From a virus, in the IMG/VR virus record IMGVR_UViG_3300042691_005753, positions 1-25,295 of that record: 25,295 nt of DNA. The stretch is one strand, 5' to 3'. The position numbers were made by a program, and so were the translations under genes. The stretch's first letter is position 1, and every line of letters starts with the position of its first letter. This document shows positions 6,739 to 14,230 of this stretch, in pieces. The notes under the pieces were generated by a model that was not told where the DNA came from, made no database searches, and was given only the letters and a program-made list of their open reading frames with translations.

Positions 6739-7376
6739 TATTCTTCCTCTTTTTTAGGTAATTCTTTCTTAGCTTCTTTGACCATTTTATGCTTACTGCG
6801 TAATGCTCTAATAACATTCATCTTCTTTTCAGCAAGTCCGTGATGACCTTCTGCAAGTTCTGGGCTATTAGTAGCTTCTTTCATGTGAGCATTGATCTCT
6901 TTTTGAAGCCTAGCGATATGCTTCTCAATTTCACCTATTACGTGATCTTTTTTCTTCTCAACTTCAGAGAGATGCTTATAAAGTTCAGTGCAAGCAGCTT
7001 CAGCTACTAGATCTGCTTCGTCTTTATCAGCATAAACACCATGAACTCCGTGAGGTTCAAACTGTCCCATACCGAAAGCATGTGTTTGATGTACGATATC
7101 TTCAGGAGTAGATTCAGGAGATGGTTTTAAAACCACGAACATCTTACCGATCTTATCTTCACATCCGGGGTGTTCCCAAGAATTTTCCATTGAAGGCATT
7201 CCCATTCCCATAGACTCTTTCAAACTTTTAGATTCTTTCTTAGTCTTTTCATCTGCAATATGTAGTGCAGCTAGGTATTTTTTGAGAGCTTCTTTTGTAC
7301 CTTTAGTAGCGCCGACCTTCTTACTTCCTTTGTAAACTACGTATTGGTCGCCAACTTTTTTATGAGTATACGGCAT
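6738..7376 (-). CDS. Phage protein with short N-terminal fold and helical Lys/Glu-rich body
   Basis: A 212-aa protein. Residues 1-40 (VGDQYVVYKGSKKVGATKGT then LKKYLAALHIAD) are a small domain seen at the ends of many phage proteins, often structural ones. SLKE/S at 51-55 and ELAE/G at 173-177 are LxE-type sites that could be cut by a prohead protease. The middle (60-115) is Gly/His/Met/Pro-rich with GMGMPSMENSWEHPGCEDKI. Residues 128-212 form long amphipathic, coiled-coil-like helices, ending in a Lys/Glu tail. It starts two bases after the previous gene. A scaffold, core or internal head role is plausible but unproven. Confidence 0.75.
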   Translation of the reverse strand: MPYTHKKVGDQYVVYKGSKKVGATKGTKEALKKYLAALHIADEKTKKESKSLKESMGMGMPSMENSWEHPGCEDKIGKMFVVLKPSPESTPEDIVHQTHAFGMGQFEPHGVHGVYADKDEADLVAEAACTELYKHLSEVEKKKDHVIGEIEKHIARLQKEINAHMKEATNSPELAEGHHGLAEKKMNVIRALRSKHKMVKEAKKELPKKEEE

Positions 7377-7378
7377 TT

Positions 7379-7963
7379 TTATGGATTTTTTCCATTATAA
7401 ATATCCCGTTTCTTTAGTTCTGCAATTTCTTCTTTTACCTGTCTATAAATAGCTTTTTTGTCTCCGCCTCCCCATTTTTCTACTTCGCCAGCTTCAGATA
7501 CAAAGGTTTCTGAGTCTTCCATCCAGTCTTCCAAGGCTTTTTCCAGATCGTCTAGCTCGGCATTCTTATTCCGACTCATTATACTAGTGCAGTACTCTTC
7601 CCACTTTCCTGAACGCTTCACCTCACTTTCCATTTTTATAACACAGTCAAAACACATTTGATGGATTGCCCACATTTTCTTGTTGTACTCGTCTACTTTC
7701 ATTACCTGCCTACATTTCGGACAGGAAAAAGGTAGTACAACTAGTTTCTTAATCTCATCTAACTTAGTTACAGACTGCTTTATACCGTTTTTAATTGTCC
7801 AAGTCTTACCGTTTTCACTCCAAACATCTCCCTCTCCGTAAATTGGGTTATATTTTTCGTATCCGGTCTGTATTTGAGTTCTATCACCAGTATTCCCGGT
7901 AATAATATTTCTCATCCTCTGTACATCACGAGGATTAAACTCTTTTTTGAGGTTATTTTCCAT
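7379..7963 (-). CDS. Zinc-ribbon phage protein of unknown function
   Basis: A 194-aa protein. The N-terminal phrase KEFNPRDVQRMRNIITGNTG (6-25) and the adjacent DVWSENGKTWTIKNGIKQSV look like a conserved family I recall from marine T4-like phages. A zinc ribbon is formed by CPKC (81-84) and CFDC about 20 residues later. The C-terminal third is an acidic-basic coiled coil (DDLEKALEDW; KQVKEEIAELKKRD type). Its role is unknown. The combination of a ribbon and a coiled coil suggests a nucleic-acid- or protein-binding factor. The gene starts seven bases after the metallopeptidase/ART-like gene. Confidence 0.75.
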   Translation of the reverse strand: MENNLKKEFNPRDVQRMRNIITGNTGDRTQIQTGYEKYNPIYGEGDVWSENGKTWTIKNGIKQSVTKLDEIKKLVVLPFSCPKCRQVMKVDEYNKKMWAIHQMCFDCVIKMESEVKRSGKWEEYCTSIMSRNKNAELDDLEKALEDWMEDSETFVSEAGEVEKWGGGDKKAIYRQVKEEIAELKKRDIYNGKNP

Positions 7964-7970
7964 AACAAAG

Positions 7971-8822
7971 TTATTTATACTGGTCTACTAACTTAAATTC
8001 GATATTTTTAGCATTTAAAATTTTAAGTACTTGCTCATATGCTAGTAGACTTGGCGGTTCAAAACCCTCTTCGTCATCAAATCCTGAACTATATGTTGCA
8101 CTTGGTTTTTTAATTTCAATACTTTTTATTGCTTTCGAAATATCTACACCCTCTGGATATCTTTCTAAACTCACTCTCTCTTCTGATTCGTCCGCACTAT
8201 TTCTTCCGTACCCTGCTTTAGTATCAGCATAAGGTTCGAATTTATACTTATTGGAAAGTTTATCTCCGTCAACAGTAATACGAACACTCTGTGAGATTGT
8301 ATCACTTTTCATTCTTTTGTTTCTAGTAAAAGAAACGTAGGGCTGTATGTTAGAATTAAGTTTAAAACCATTCTTAATTATACCTACCAACGAAGGATAA
8401 TTAGTAAAGTGGTACACCACTCCTACCTGCTTTGCTTCGCTTAGAGGTGTTACTTTCGAATCAAGGTTGTATATATTGAGGTTTAGTTTTCCGTACTCCC
8501 TCATTATAATACCTGCCATTGCATTAGCATCGTTCTCAATATCAGTACCTGTTTCTCCTGCAGTATCATGTATCAGCCCTAATTCATGCTGTCTGTGATG
8601 AGTTAATTCATGTGCAAGACTTCTACAGACATCGGCTAAATTTCTTCCTAGAGAAAAAACCTTGATAGACATCGATCCGGGATGATACTCACCAAAAGAT
8701 CTACGTTCTTCAACAAAAGATTTGTCGTTTACCATAGATATTTTAGGCAAGGACTGTATATTTAATTCTTTTTTACAGAAACGAATAAAGTGTTTTAGTG
8801 TTTCTAACTTGTTTTGATCCAT
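7971..8822 (-). CDS. Zinc metallopeptidase fused to an ADP-ribosyltransferase-like domain
   Basis: A 283-aa two-domain protein. Residues 1-115 carry HELTHHRQHELG, with HExxH at 71-75 and catalytic E72, followed by IENDANAMAG (95-104) supplying an E or D third ligand. This is the layout of M78/gluzincin-type peptidases. PLSE/A (126-130) is an LxE cleavage-like linker. Residues 134-283 contain VVYHFTNYPSLVGIIKNGF (135-153), PYVSFTRN (161-168) and DESEERVSLERYPEGV (211-226). The order H, S/T, E and the start YHxT resemble ART/DarT-type folds; this is my inference. The start overlaps the nucleotidyltransferase stop (TAATG). It may be a virion-delivered effector comparable in concept to T4 Alt, or only an enzyme acting in the infected cell. 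The peptidase call is firm; the ART call is moderate. Confidence 0.82.
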   Translation of the reverse strand: MDQNKLETLKHFIRFCKKELNIQSLPKISMVNDKSFVEERRSFGEYHPGSMSIKVFSLGRNLADVCRSLAHELTHHRQHELGLIHDTAGETGTDIENDANAMAGIIMREYGKLNLNIYNLDSKVTPLSEAKQVGVVYHFTNYPSLVGIIKNGFKLNSNIQPYVSFTRNKRMKSDTISQSVRITVDGDKLSNKYKFEPYADTKAGYGRNSADESEERVSLERYPEGVDISKAIKSIEIKKPSATYSSGFDDEEGFEPPSLLAYEQVLKILNAKNIEFKLVDQYK

Positions 8823-9403
8823 TACTTTTTAATTTTTGGTGCAAGTAACTTAAAAATCTTCGATGCAGCACCTCTATTGAATGCAGCTTCAGGAACAGCT
8901 TCAACGAAAGATTCGTAATCACCAGAATCTAACAAGTTTCTTACGTGCGGGGCTGTTATATCACCTGCTTTTTCATGAACCTTTATCAACTTTACTCTAT
9001 CTCCAAACTCTTTTTGTAGCGAAGTAACATACTCTAGATCATCTACTTCGTCATCTCCCGCTGAAACATATACAGGATTTACTGTTGAATTTTCTTCAAG
9101 GTATTTGTAGATATCTACTACTGGAGATTCTTGGTCGGAGATTTTTACCTTAATTTTAGAATTTGGTTCTGCTTGAAGGTATATATTCCAAATAGCAAGA
9201 GAATCTTCAGGGGTAATTCCGTCTACTACTTTCTTACTTATTATGATATATACTACCTTAACATAGTCTCTACTAGCCAAATCTTTTGCAGCCTGGTAGT
9301 GTCCTTTATGTGGCGGTTTAAATCTTCCTGGGTAGAAGCACGGACCAGATTCATTTATAAGTGCCTCTGCGATTCTTTTCCCTAATAATTCAGCATTAAT
9401 CAT
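8822..9403 (-). CDS. HxGH nucleotidyltransferase (cytidylyltransferase/NMNAT-like)
   Basis: A 193-aa enzyme of the nucleotidyltransferase superfamily. It has YPGRFKPPHKGHYQAA (24-39), with the nucleotide-binding HxGH at 32-35. It has the C-terminal ITAPHVRNLL segment in place of the ISxTxxR motif, so ATP or CTP transfer to a phosphorylated acceptor is expected. The substrate cannot be read from sequence; NMN (NAD synthesis), pantetheine phosphate and sugar or glycerol phosphates are all possible. Residues 1-18 end in ALINE/S, again an LxE-type boundary just before the fold begins, so the protein may be packaged. Fifteen bases containing TATTTATAA separate it from the exonuclease gene. It overlaps the metallopeptidase gene by a few bases. 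Confidence 0.85.
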   Translation of the reverse strand: MINAELLGKRIAEALINESGPCFYPGRFKPPHKGHYQAAKDLASRDYVKVVYIIISKKVVDGITPEDSLAIWNIYLQAEPNSKIKVKISDQESPVVDIYKYLEENSTVNPVYVSAGDDEVDDLEYVTSLQKEFGDRVKLIKVHEKAGDITAPHVRNLLDSGDYESFVEAVPEAAFNRGAASKIFKLLAPKIKK

Positions 9404-9418
9404 ACTGATTATAAATAT

Positions 9419-10057
9419 CTACAGGGGTTGATACTCCGGACAAGCATTTTCTATCTCCTTTTTTAACTGTTCCATATACTCTACGGCGATTAAAACCTTT
9501 TCTTTTACGTTCGCTACCTCTTCCTGATCTAACTCTAACCTAAAAACAAACATTTGATAACCTTCCAATACACGGGGGTCGAAACTAATAAAGTCACACC
9601 AGGTTGCTCCAGCACAAATCATGTTCGAAATACACTGGTAGTAATAGTTAGGTACTACTTTTTTAAACTTTGCAGCAGAATCAATGAGTCCATACTTAAA
9701 GTGATTGGCGGAATTATAAGGACATTTAACCTCTATAATACCTTCCGGTGATACTATTCCGTCAGGCGATCCTCCGTAGTATTCATCTGCAAGAATAAAC
9801 GAAGCTTTTTCTACCTTGTTATTAGTCACTTGCTCGTAACGTTCAATAGCAACAGATTCTAACTCGGTACCCCAGTCAAGAGCTTGGCCGCTGGCTGGTT
9901 CTTTATATCCGTTAAAGTGTTCACATACTTTTTCGAGAAGGTAGGTCTTAGCTGTTTCAGTTAATCCCTTATCGCTCATTATCTTGTGTATTTCTGAGCT
10001 AGTTATTTTACCTCGTCTCATTTCAAACCACTCCGGGCTTCTTTGTTCAACTATCAT
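9419..10057 (-). CDS. YqaJ/lambda-type 5'-3' exonuclease (PD-(D/E)XK)
   Basis: A 212-aa recombination nuclease that would resect double-stranded ends to give 3' overhangs for annealing. Family signs are the N-terminal QRSPEWFEMRRGKITSSE (5-22), GTELE (63-67), and the catalytic core GGSPDGIV (95-102) with D99, then IIEVKCPY (107-114) with E109 and K111. These correspond to the D-(x)n-ExK triad of lambda exonuclease. Length is close to lambda Exo (226 aa). It overlaps the primase by four bases (ATGA), so the two are translationally coupled. No single-strand annealing protein is seen in this window. Confidence 0.92.
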   Translation of the reverse strand: MIVEQRSPEWFEMRRGKITSSEIHKIMSDKGLTETAKTYLLEKVCEHFNGYKEPASGQALDWGTELESVAIERYEQVTNNKVEKASFILADEYYGGSPDGIVSPEGIIEVKCPYNSANHFKYGLIDSAAKFKKVVPNYYYQCISNMICAGATWCDFISFDPRVLEGYQMFVFRLELDQEEVANVKEKVLIAVEYMEQLKKEIENACPEYQPL

Positions 10058-10977
10058 AAGTGCATTTTTTTTAATAACAGCTCCCTGAATGTAAGCTGCT
10101 TGGCGGTGTGTAAATATTTTGTCATTTCCTCAAAACCGATCTCTGAAGGATCTTTACTGTTTAGTTCAATCAAGTAGACATCTTTACCTAGGTTGAGTAA
10201 ATCTACAGAATACTTCAGAGCTTCTTTTAGGGCATCGTTATCTAAAGCCAAGTAAACTGTTCGTACATCACTCTCTACTAGCTTCATCATAAGAGCTTTA
10301 GGAATTGTCTTTCCAAATAGCGGTATTGCGTTTCTTCTCAATGTTATTGCATCAAAAATACCTTCACATAACACTACAGGTACTTTCCAATTGATATAAT
10401 ACTCAAACCCTATCAATTCGTTCTTATTACAGGAAGGTGCATTATACTTTCTAGCTGGATCTCTTTCATATGATCTAGAAATAAAGTAATTTACACGGCC
10501 ATTACTGTCATAAGAAGGAATAATTACTGAATTTGCATACCTACCTGTCTCGCAGTACCCGATATTATACTTCATAATGTCTTCATCTGTTATACCTCTA
10601 CTCTTGACGTAGGCTTTAGCTTGTCGGTAACTTAACTTTGTACTGTTTTGTGTAAGAGTTAAAAACTCTTTCGGCAATTGCACCACCGTGTAACTCTTCT
10701 CATCTACATCTCCTTTACCGTCAGGGAAATAACTTCGCATTTCTGACAACTGTGTAGGACTGGCATGTAATTTTTTGAGTAAAGAAATTAAATTTCGTCC
10801 TTTTGTAGCAGGTTGACAAGTCCAACAATGGTAAAATCCTGTTTTTGGATCTACCTCTAACTTAGGTTTGTGATGTTTACAGAATGGACAGTGAAAGGCA
10901 TAGTTACCTTTTGTGGAGGGTTTAGATTTACCTAATAAACTATGTAATAATCCTAGTACGAGTCGTGAATTTTCCAT
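10054..10977 (-). CDS. DNA primase: CHC2 zinc finger plus Toprim
   Basis: A 307-aa primase that makes RNA primers for lagging-strand synthesis. The zinc finger is C30-x2-C33 and C51-x2-C54 (HCPFCKHH; FYHCWTCQ). A linker follows to residue about 195. The Toprim domain has VVLCEGIFDA (201-210) with E205 and LALDNDA (243-249) with D247 and D249. It is shorter than bacterial DnaG and near T4 gp61 in size, with no helicase domain. Its 33-base leader contains a small hairpin, and it is coupled to the exonuclease by ATGA. A primase inside a run of structural genes is unusual for T4 itself. Confidence 0.92.
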   Translation of the reverse strand: MENSRLVLGLLHSLLGKSKPSTKGNYAFHCPFCKHHKPKLEVDPKTGFYHCWTCQPATKGRNLISLLKKLHASPTQLSEMRSYFPDGKGDVDEKSYTVVQLPKEFLTLTQNSTKLSYRQAKAYVKSRGITDEDIMKYNIGYCETGRYANSVIIPSYDSNGRVNYFISRSYERDPARKYNAPSCNKNELIGFEYYINWKVPVVLCEGIFDAITLRRNAIPLFGKTIPKALMMKLVESDVRTVYLALDNDALKEALKYSVDLLNLGKDVYLIELNSKDPSEIGFEEMTKYLHTAKQLTFRELLLKKMHL

Positions 10978-11010
10978 GTATATCCCTGTTCTACAAGGAA
11001 TATTAAGTAA

Positions 11011-11478
11011 TTATTCTGAGACTTCCAAGTCTCTTCTAAAAAATTTTGCTAAAACATTGTCATTGTACGACTTATCTGAAATAAGTACTTCTTCTACACA
11101 CTGAAAATGCACCTCCCAGTAAGTAAGCTGCTTTTTATTAAAGCAAAACTTGAGGATTTCTTTACGGAAAGCTTGAATTCCGTTTTGTTTAATTTCGTCT
11201 TGAATAGTCTTGTTAGATCCCCAGTATTCTTGCCAGTTTGACTCTGTAGTTACGAGCTTTTTTGTAGGTTTTCTACCCGGACCCTGGTGTTCTGCAAGCT
11301 CTTTTTTTGTTAGCTTCTTTCTAACGTTCGAATATAGAGATTTTTTACCGATATAAAATTTACCAGTCTTAATATTCGTAATTTTGTATACAAAACCTAA
11401 ACATTTTTCTGGAAATTTATCGATATTGTCGTACTCCTTTATAGTTCCTTTCTCGTATATAAACCATTTTTCAGTCAT
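11011..11478 (-). CDS. GIY-YIG family endonuclease
   Basis: A 155-aa protein. The first motif reads FVYKITNIKTGKFYIGKK (29-46): VYK and FYIG stand for GIY and YIG. The later NWQEYWGSNKTIQDEIKQNG and KKQLTYWEVHFQ provide the conserved Arg/Lys- and Glu-containing helices, and YNDNVLAKFFRRDL ends the domain. T4-like phages carry free-standing GIY-YIG nucleases (Seg type) that cut at specific DNA sites and promote their own spread. Whether this copy is a homing enzyme or a domesticated repair/host-attack nuclease cannot be decided here. No separate DNA-binding domain is evident. It sits at the junction between the tail/adhesion genes and the replication genes. Confidence 0.85.
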   Translation of the reverse strand: MTEKWFIYEKGTIKEYDNIDKFPEKCLGFVYKITNIKTGKFYIGKKSLYSNVRKKLTKKELAEHQGPGRKPTKKLVTTESNWQEYWGSNKTIQDEIKQNGIQAFRKEILKFCFNKKQLTYWEVHFQCVEEVLISDKSYNDNVLAKFFRRDLEVSE

Positions 11479-11496
11479 AGACTTTTAATTATACTT

Positions 11497-11868
11497 TTAG
11501 CTATCCCACCTAACAACAAAAGTTATATCTGTATTAGAAGGAATAGGGTACGGAGTAGCTAATTTTCCGATAACTAACAATTCGTTAGCTTCGTTATACA
11601 AGCCTACAGTCGTAGCATAAGGATGAAAAGAGGATCCTGTTATATTATCTGCAAGAGTACCGTCTACGATCTGGCCATTTATAGCTGAGCCGCTTTCTGG
11701 CGCATAAAAAGGTAATGCAGATAATCCCGTGATAAGGGTAGTTGCTTTAAATACAGTAGGATTTTGCGAGTAATTAAAGTCGTTTTCTAAAACTCTACAT
11801 TTAACCTCATTTACGTAAATCGTGGTTTCAGCTCCTAAAGCTAATTTGTATGGTGCATACGATGGCAT
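11497..11868 (-). CDS. Short tail protein sharing the C-terminal domain of the 361-aa tail protein
   Basis: A 123-aa protein taken from the ATG at 11868, three bases after the preceding stop. The longer start at 11892 would add MAVLLFIS and overlap the previous gene by 22 bases, and it does not match the homologous protein. Phrases EVKCRVLENDFNYSQNPTVF (21-40) and YATTVGLYNEANELLVIGKL (84-103) match FVRIGNADYNYSTNPTF and YVTTVGMYNDNSELLAVAKM near the end of the 361-aa protein encoded at 15598-16683. It is therefore a stand-alone or duplicated module that probably sits in the same appendage. Function is unknown. It is separated from its paralogue by the fibre and the glycan cassette. Confidence 0.8.
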   Translation of the reverse strand: MPSYAPYKLALGAETTIYVNEVKCRVLENDFNYSQNPTVFKATTLITGLSALPFYAPESGSAINGQIVDGTLADNITGSSFHPYATTVGLYNEANELLVIGKLATPYPIPSNTDITFVVRWDS

Positions 11869-11870
11869 AC

Positions 11871-12743
11871 TTATAAATAGTAGAACGGCCAAACATTTTT
11901 GTGCAGCCCCCAGTAACTGTGTTCTCTAAACGTATCTTTCCTGTATACGTTATAGTGAGAAGTAAAATGTTTTCCGTGATTTACGTGTATAGCCGGATGT
12001 ATACACTCCCACTGTTTCCGTATCAGGGTTTGAGGTTCTATAAGTCCGGCATTTCTAATAAGAGCATTAGCTAGAATAGATTCACAGTGGTGAATTGCTT
12101 CGCTAAATCTCATCGTCATTTGATGAAAAGGCTCATCTCTTTGTCCTAAAGGTTGAAATCCATTAGCATTAATTCCCATGTAATTCATATTAGTCAATAC
12201 GCAACCCTCTTCAAATTCAGGAAATTCAAAGTATCCTTCCGGATATAATACGTCATGTTCTAAAAAAGAAACATACTTGTAATTACCAATCTCTTTTGCT
12301 TGGTATAGCAATTGCATTACCTGTAATAACTGGTTTAAATGACTGCAGGTATGAGTCCAGGCAATAAACTCAGGAAAAGGATTTTCTGGTTCATGCTGCC
12401 ACATTGAGGTTAGGATATCGGCCCTACTCTCAGACGCTTTTAGAATGGATTTTAACGAGGCTTTTATTGCAGGGTATATAGTACTATTATTATTATTTGA
12501 GTAGAATATCCCCAGTCTCTCGTGCTTTGATTGAGGGAATACAAAGAGGGTATGCTCCTTAATACTGTGATCGGTAATTACTCTTTCGTTTTCTACTATA
12601 ATATCTAAATACTTAACCACTCCGGGCTGGGTATCGCCAATAATGCTGTTATCAGATCGAACAATAAGTTTATTTCCATTAACTTTAGACTGTATTTTTT
12701 CTGTACAGTCGACTCCTCCGTATGTTGCTTTTAAAATTTTCAT
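11871..12743 (-). CDS. DUF3395-like domain fused to a glycosyltransferase-like domain
   Basis: A 290-aa protein. Residues 1-65 (ATYGGVDCTEKIQSKVNGNK, then GDTQPGVVKYLDI) resemble the small beta domain I know as DUF3395, often joined to carbohydrate-active or DnaJ-like proteins. The remainder looks like a GT-A-type transferase: YVSFLEHDVLYPEGYF (157-172) contains an acidic EHD triplet (162-164) in the position of a DxD metal site. It is followed by Trp/His-rich segments and ends NVWPFYYL. The donor and acceptor are not readable from sequence. It abuts the FkbM gene with no gap (TAAATG), forming a three-gene glycan-modifying cassette behind the Thr-rich fibre gene. Confidence 0.72.
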   Translation of the reverse strand: MKILKATYGGVDCTEKIQSKVNGNKLIVRSDNSIIGDTQPGVVKYLDIIVENERVITDHSIKEHTLFVFPQSKHERLGIFYSNNNNSTIYPAIKASLKSILKASESRADILTSMWQHEPENPFPEFIAWTHTCSHLNQLLQVMQLLYQAKEIGNYKYVSFLEHDVLYPEGYFEFPEFEEGCVLTNMNYMGINANGFQPLGQRDEPFHQMTMRFSEAIHHCESILANALIRNAGLIEPQTLIRKQWECIHPAIHVNHGKHFTSHYNVYRKDTFREHSYWGLHKNVWPFYYL

Positions 12744-13262
12744 TTATTTTCTTTTAGCATGCATTATGCCCATTTGATTAATATCAGTACAGAACCACCC
12801 GAACTGATTTATTGCAAAAATTTCAAAGCCAAACTCTTCTAGCTTTTCTGTTAAGATTCTTTTACACTCATGATTGTGATACTCTATTGCAACTTCTTCC
12901 ACACAGGAAAATTGTTCTGAAGTTATGTGTTGCATATGTGCTTCATGTCCTTCGATATCCATCTTAATTACTGCTGGTTGATACTCGGACAATACTTCTA
13001 CAAGACTCTCTACACTTGTAATAGCTTTACATATAAAAATATGGTCTGAATATTTTACTTTTAGTTGTTCTATCTCGCTGCAAGCTACATCTACTCCTAT
13101 GACTTTACTAGCTCCTCTATTTAAAAGATATTCAGGAGTTGATTCGTGGGGTTGAAATAACCAACCGCATCCTAAATCTAGAACTACCTTGTTTTCTACT
13201 TCTTTTAGATCAGACCAATGCTCTAAAGGATTTTCCGAATGTACTACTTTTGTACTAAACAT
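12744..13262 (-). CDS. FkbM-family SAM-dependent methyltransferase
   Basis: A 172-aa methyltransferase. Motif I is VVLDLGCGW (26-34), an acidic residue ends the next strand at VIGVDVA (54-60), and the FkbM signature VIKMDIEGHEAHM (98-110) is clear. This family methylates hydroxyl groups, often on sugars of surface glycans or natural products, which fits its place between two glycosyltransferases. It is shorter than typical FkbM proteins (about 220-270 aa) but retains both ends of the Rossmann core. It overlaps the upstream glycosyltransferase by 19 bases, so its translation is likely coupled. Confidence 0.88.
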   Translation of the reverse strand: MFSTKVVHSENPLEHWSDLKEVENKVVLDLGCGWLFQPHESTPEYLLNRGASKVIGVDVACSEIEQLKVKYSDHIFICKAITSVESLVEVLSEYQPAVIKMDIEGHEAHMQHITSEQFSCVEEVAIEYHNHECKRILTEKLEEFGFEIFAINQFGWFCTDINQMGIMHAKRK

Positions 13263-14209
13263 GATTTTTTAGAGGTTTTAATTATTTCTTTAACGTAGTT
13301 ATAACCGCAGGTAGTACTTTTAAAATTATCTTGTTCTATATCGTACGGTAACTTTTCCATGTAATTAGCCTTGTAGAACTGCCTACCACATGAACAAGTA
13401 ACGCCTGCATTATGAAAAATAGTCGTTTCTTCCCACCGTTCTATGTTATCTGTAGCCCAGCTAAAGTTCATCTCTGGTACTACTTTTGTTTCATTTCCGA
13501 GTAACCATCCATTCCATAAGACAGCCCACATATCAGCACACCAAATTTGAAGGGGATGATGTGAAGGATCTTCTTTTACTTTTTGTTCATTTAATTTAGT
13601 GATCCAATAAAATAAATCTTCGCAATCTGCTTCAACTTTTTCCCAGAAATTAGCATTTATATTTTTTAAAATATACTGAGCTCCTCCTGAATTGGAATTC
13701 ATTAATTTAGGAATCAAAGGATCAATCTGCACTATTTTACACATTCTAGTATAGACATCCTGTCCTTTAGACATAATGTAATCGTAGTTTATATAACTAT
13801 TCGTATTACTCAAATACCATACACCGTCCTGTATAAATGAATCCCAGTTAGGTTTTTTAGTAAATACAATATCCGAATCGTAGTAAAAGATAGCTTCTTT
13901 TTCTAGTTCAGGGTATGCTGTAAAATGCTGTTTAAGTACATTAGGTCGAATAGAAGAAATATAGCGAATTGGCTGTTGTCTAGTATCTTGATAAAAGAAA
14001 AAACGAACATTGTTATAATGATTTGCTAATGCAGTCCATGCTTCTATGTTTTCCGGGGCAGACGTTTTATCTTCTGGATTCCAGGCAACTAAAATGTCGA
14101 TACTATTAGGGTTGATTCCATGCTCTAGAAAATTGTTAATCATTACTTCAACCTGCCAAGCGTAGTATAAGAGTCTAGGCTGGACGCATACATAACGTAA
14201 ATTCTTCAT
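13244..14209 (-). CDS. GT-A-type glycosyltransferase
   Basis: A 321-aa cytosolic-looking transferase without signal peptide or membrane span. FYYDSDIVF (108-116) holds the DxD motif (D111, D113) that binds the metal and nucleotide sugar. LMNSNSGGAQYILKN (about 169-183) resembles the acceptor-side loop of GT-A enzymes. TTIFHNAGV supplies a late His often used in metal coordination. It looks like a sugar transferase that acts on a protein or short glycan, but the linkage cannot be read. It follows the fibre gene by 21 bases and is co-transcribed with FkbM and a second transferase, so modification of the phage fibre or of the host surface are the two main options. Confidence 0.82.
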   Translation of the reverse strand: MKNLRYVCVQPRLLYYAWQVEVMINNFLEHGINPNSIDILVAWNPEDKTSAPENIEAWTALANHYNNVRFFFYQDTRQQPIRYISSIRPNVLKQHFTAYPELEKEAIFYYDSDIVFTKKPNWDSFIQDGVWYLSNTNSYINYDYIMSKGQDVYTRMCKIVQIDPLIPKLMNSNSGGAQYILKNINANFWEKVEADCEDLFYWITKLNEQKVKEDPSHHPLQIWCADMWAVLWNGWLLGNETKVVPEMNFSWATDNIERWEETTIFHNAGVTCSCGRQFYKANYMEKLPYDIEQDNFKSTTCGYNYVKEIIKTSKKSCLVQK

Positions 14210-14230
14210 AACAGATTATTATTTTACTTA

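Noticed and set aside
7972-7979. Minus-strand TATAAATA before the gene at 7963 as a late promoter
   Set aside because: It coincides with the coding end and stop of the preceding gene (QYK-stop), and transcription would start at or beyond the next ATG.
11869-11892. Upstream ATG for the 123-aa tail protein
   Set aside because: It adds eight hydrophobic residues, overlaps the preceding gene by 22 bases and has no counterpart in the paralogous domain.
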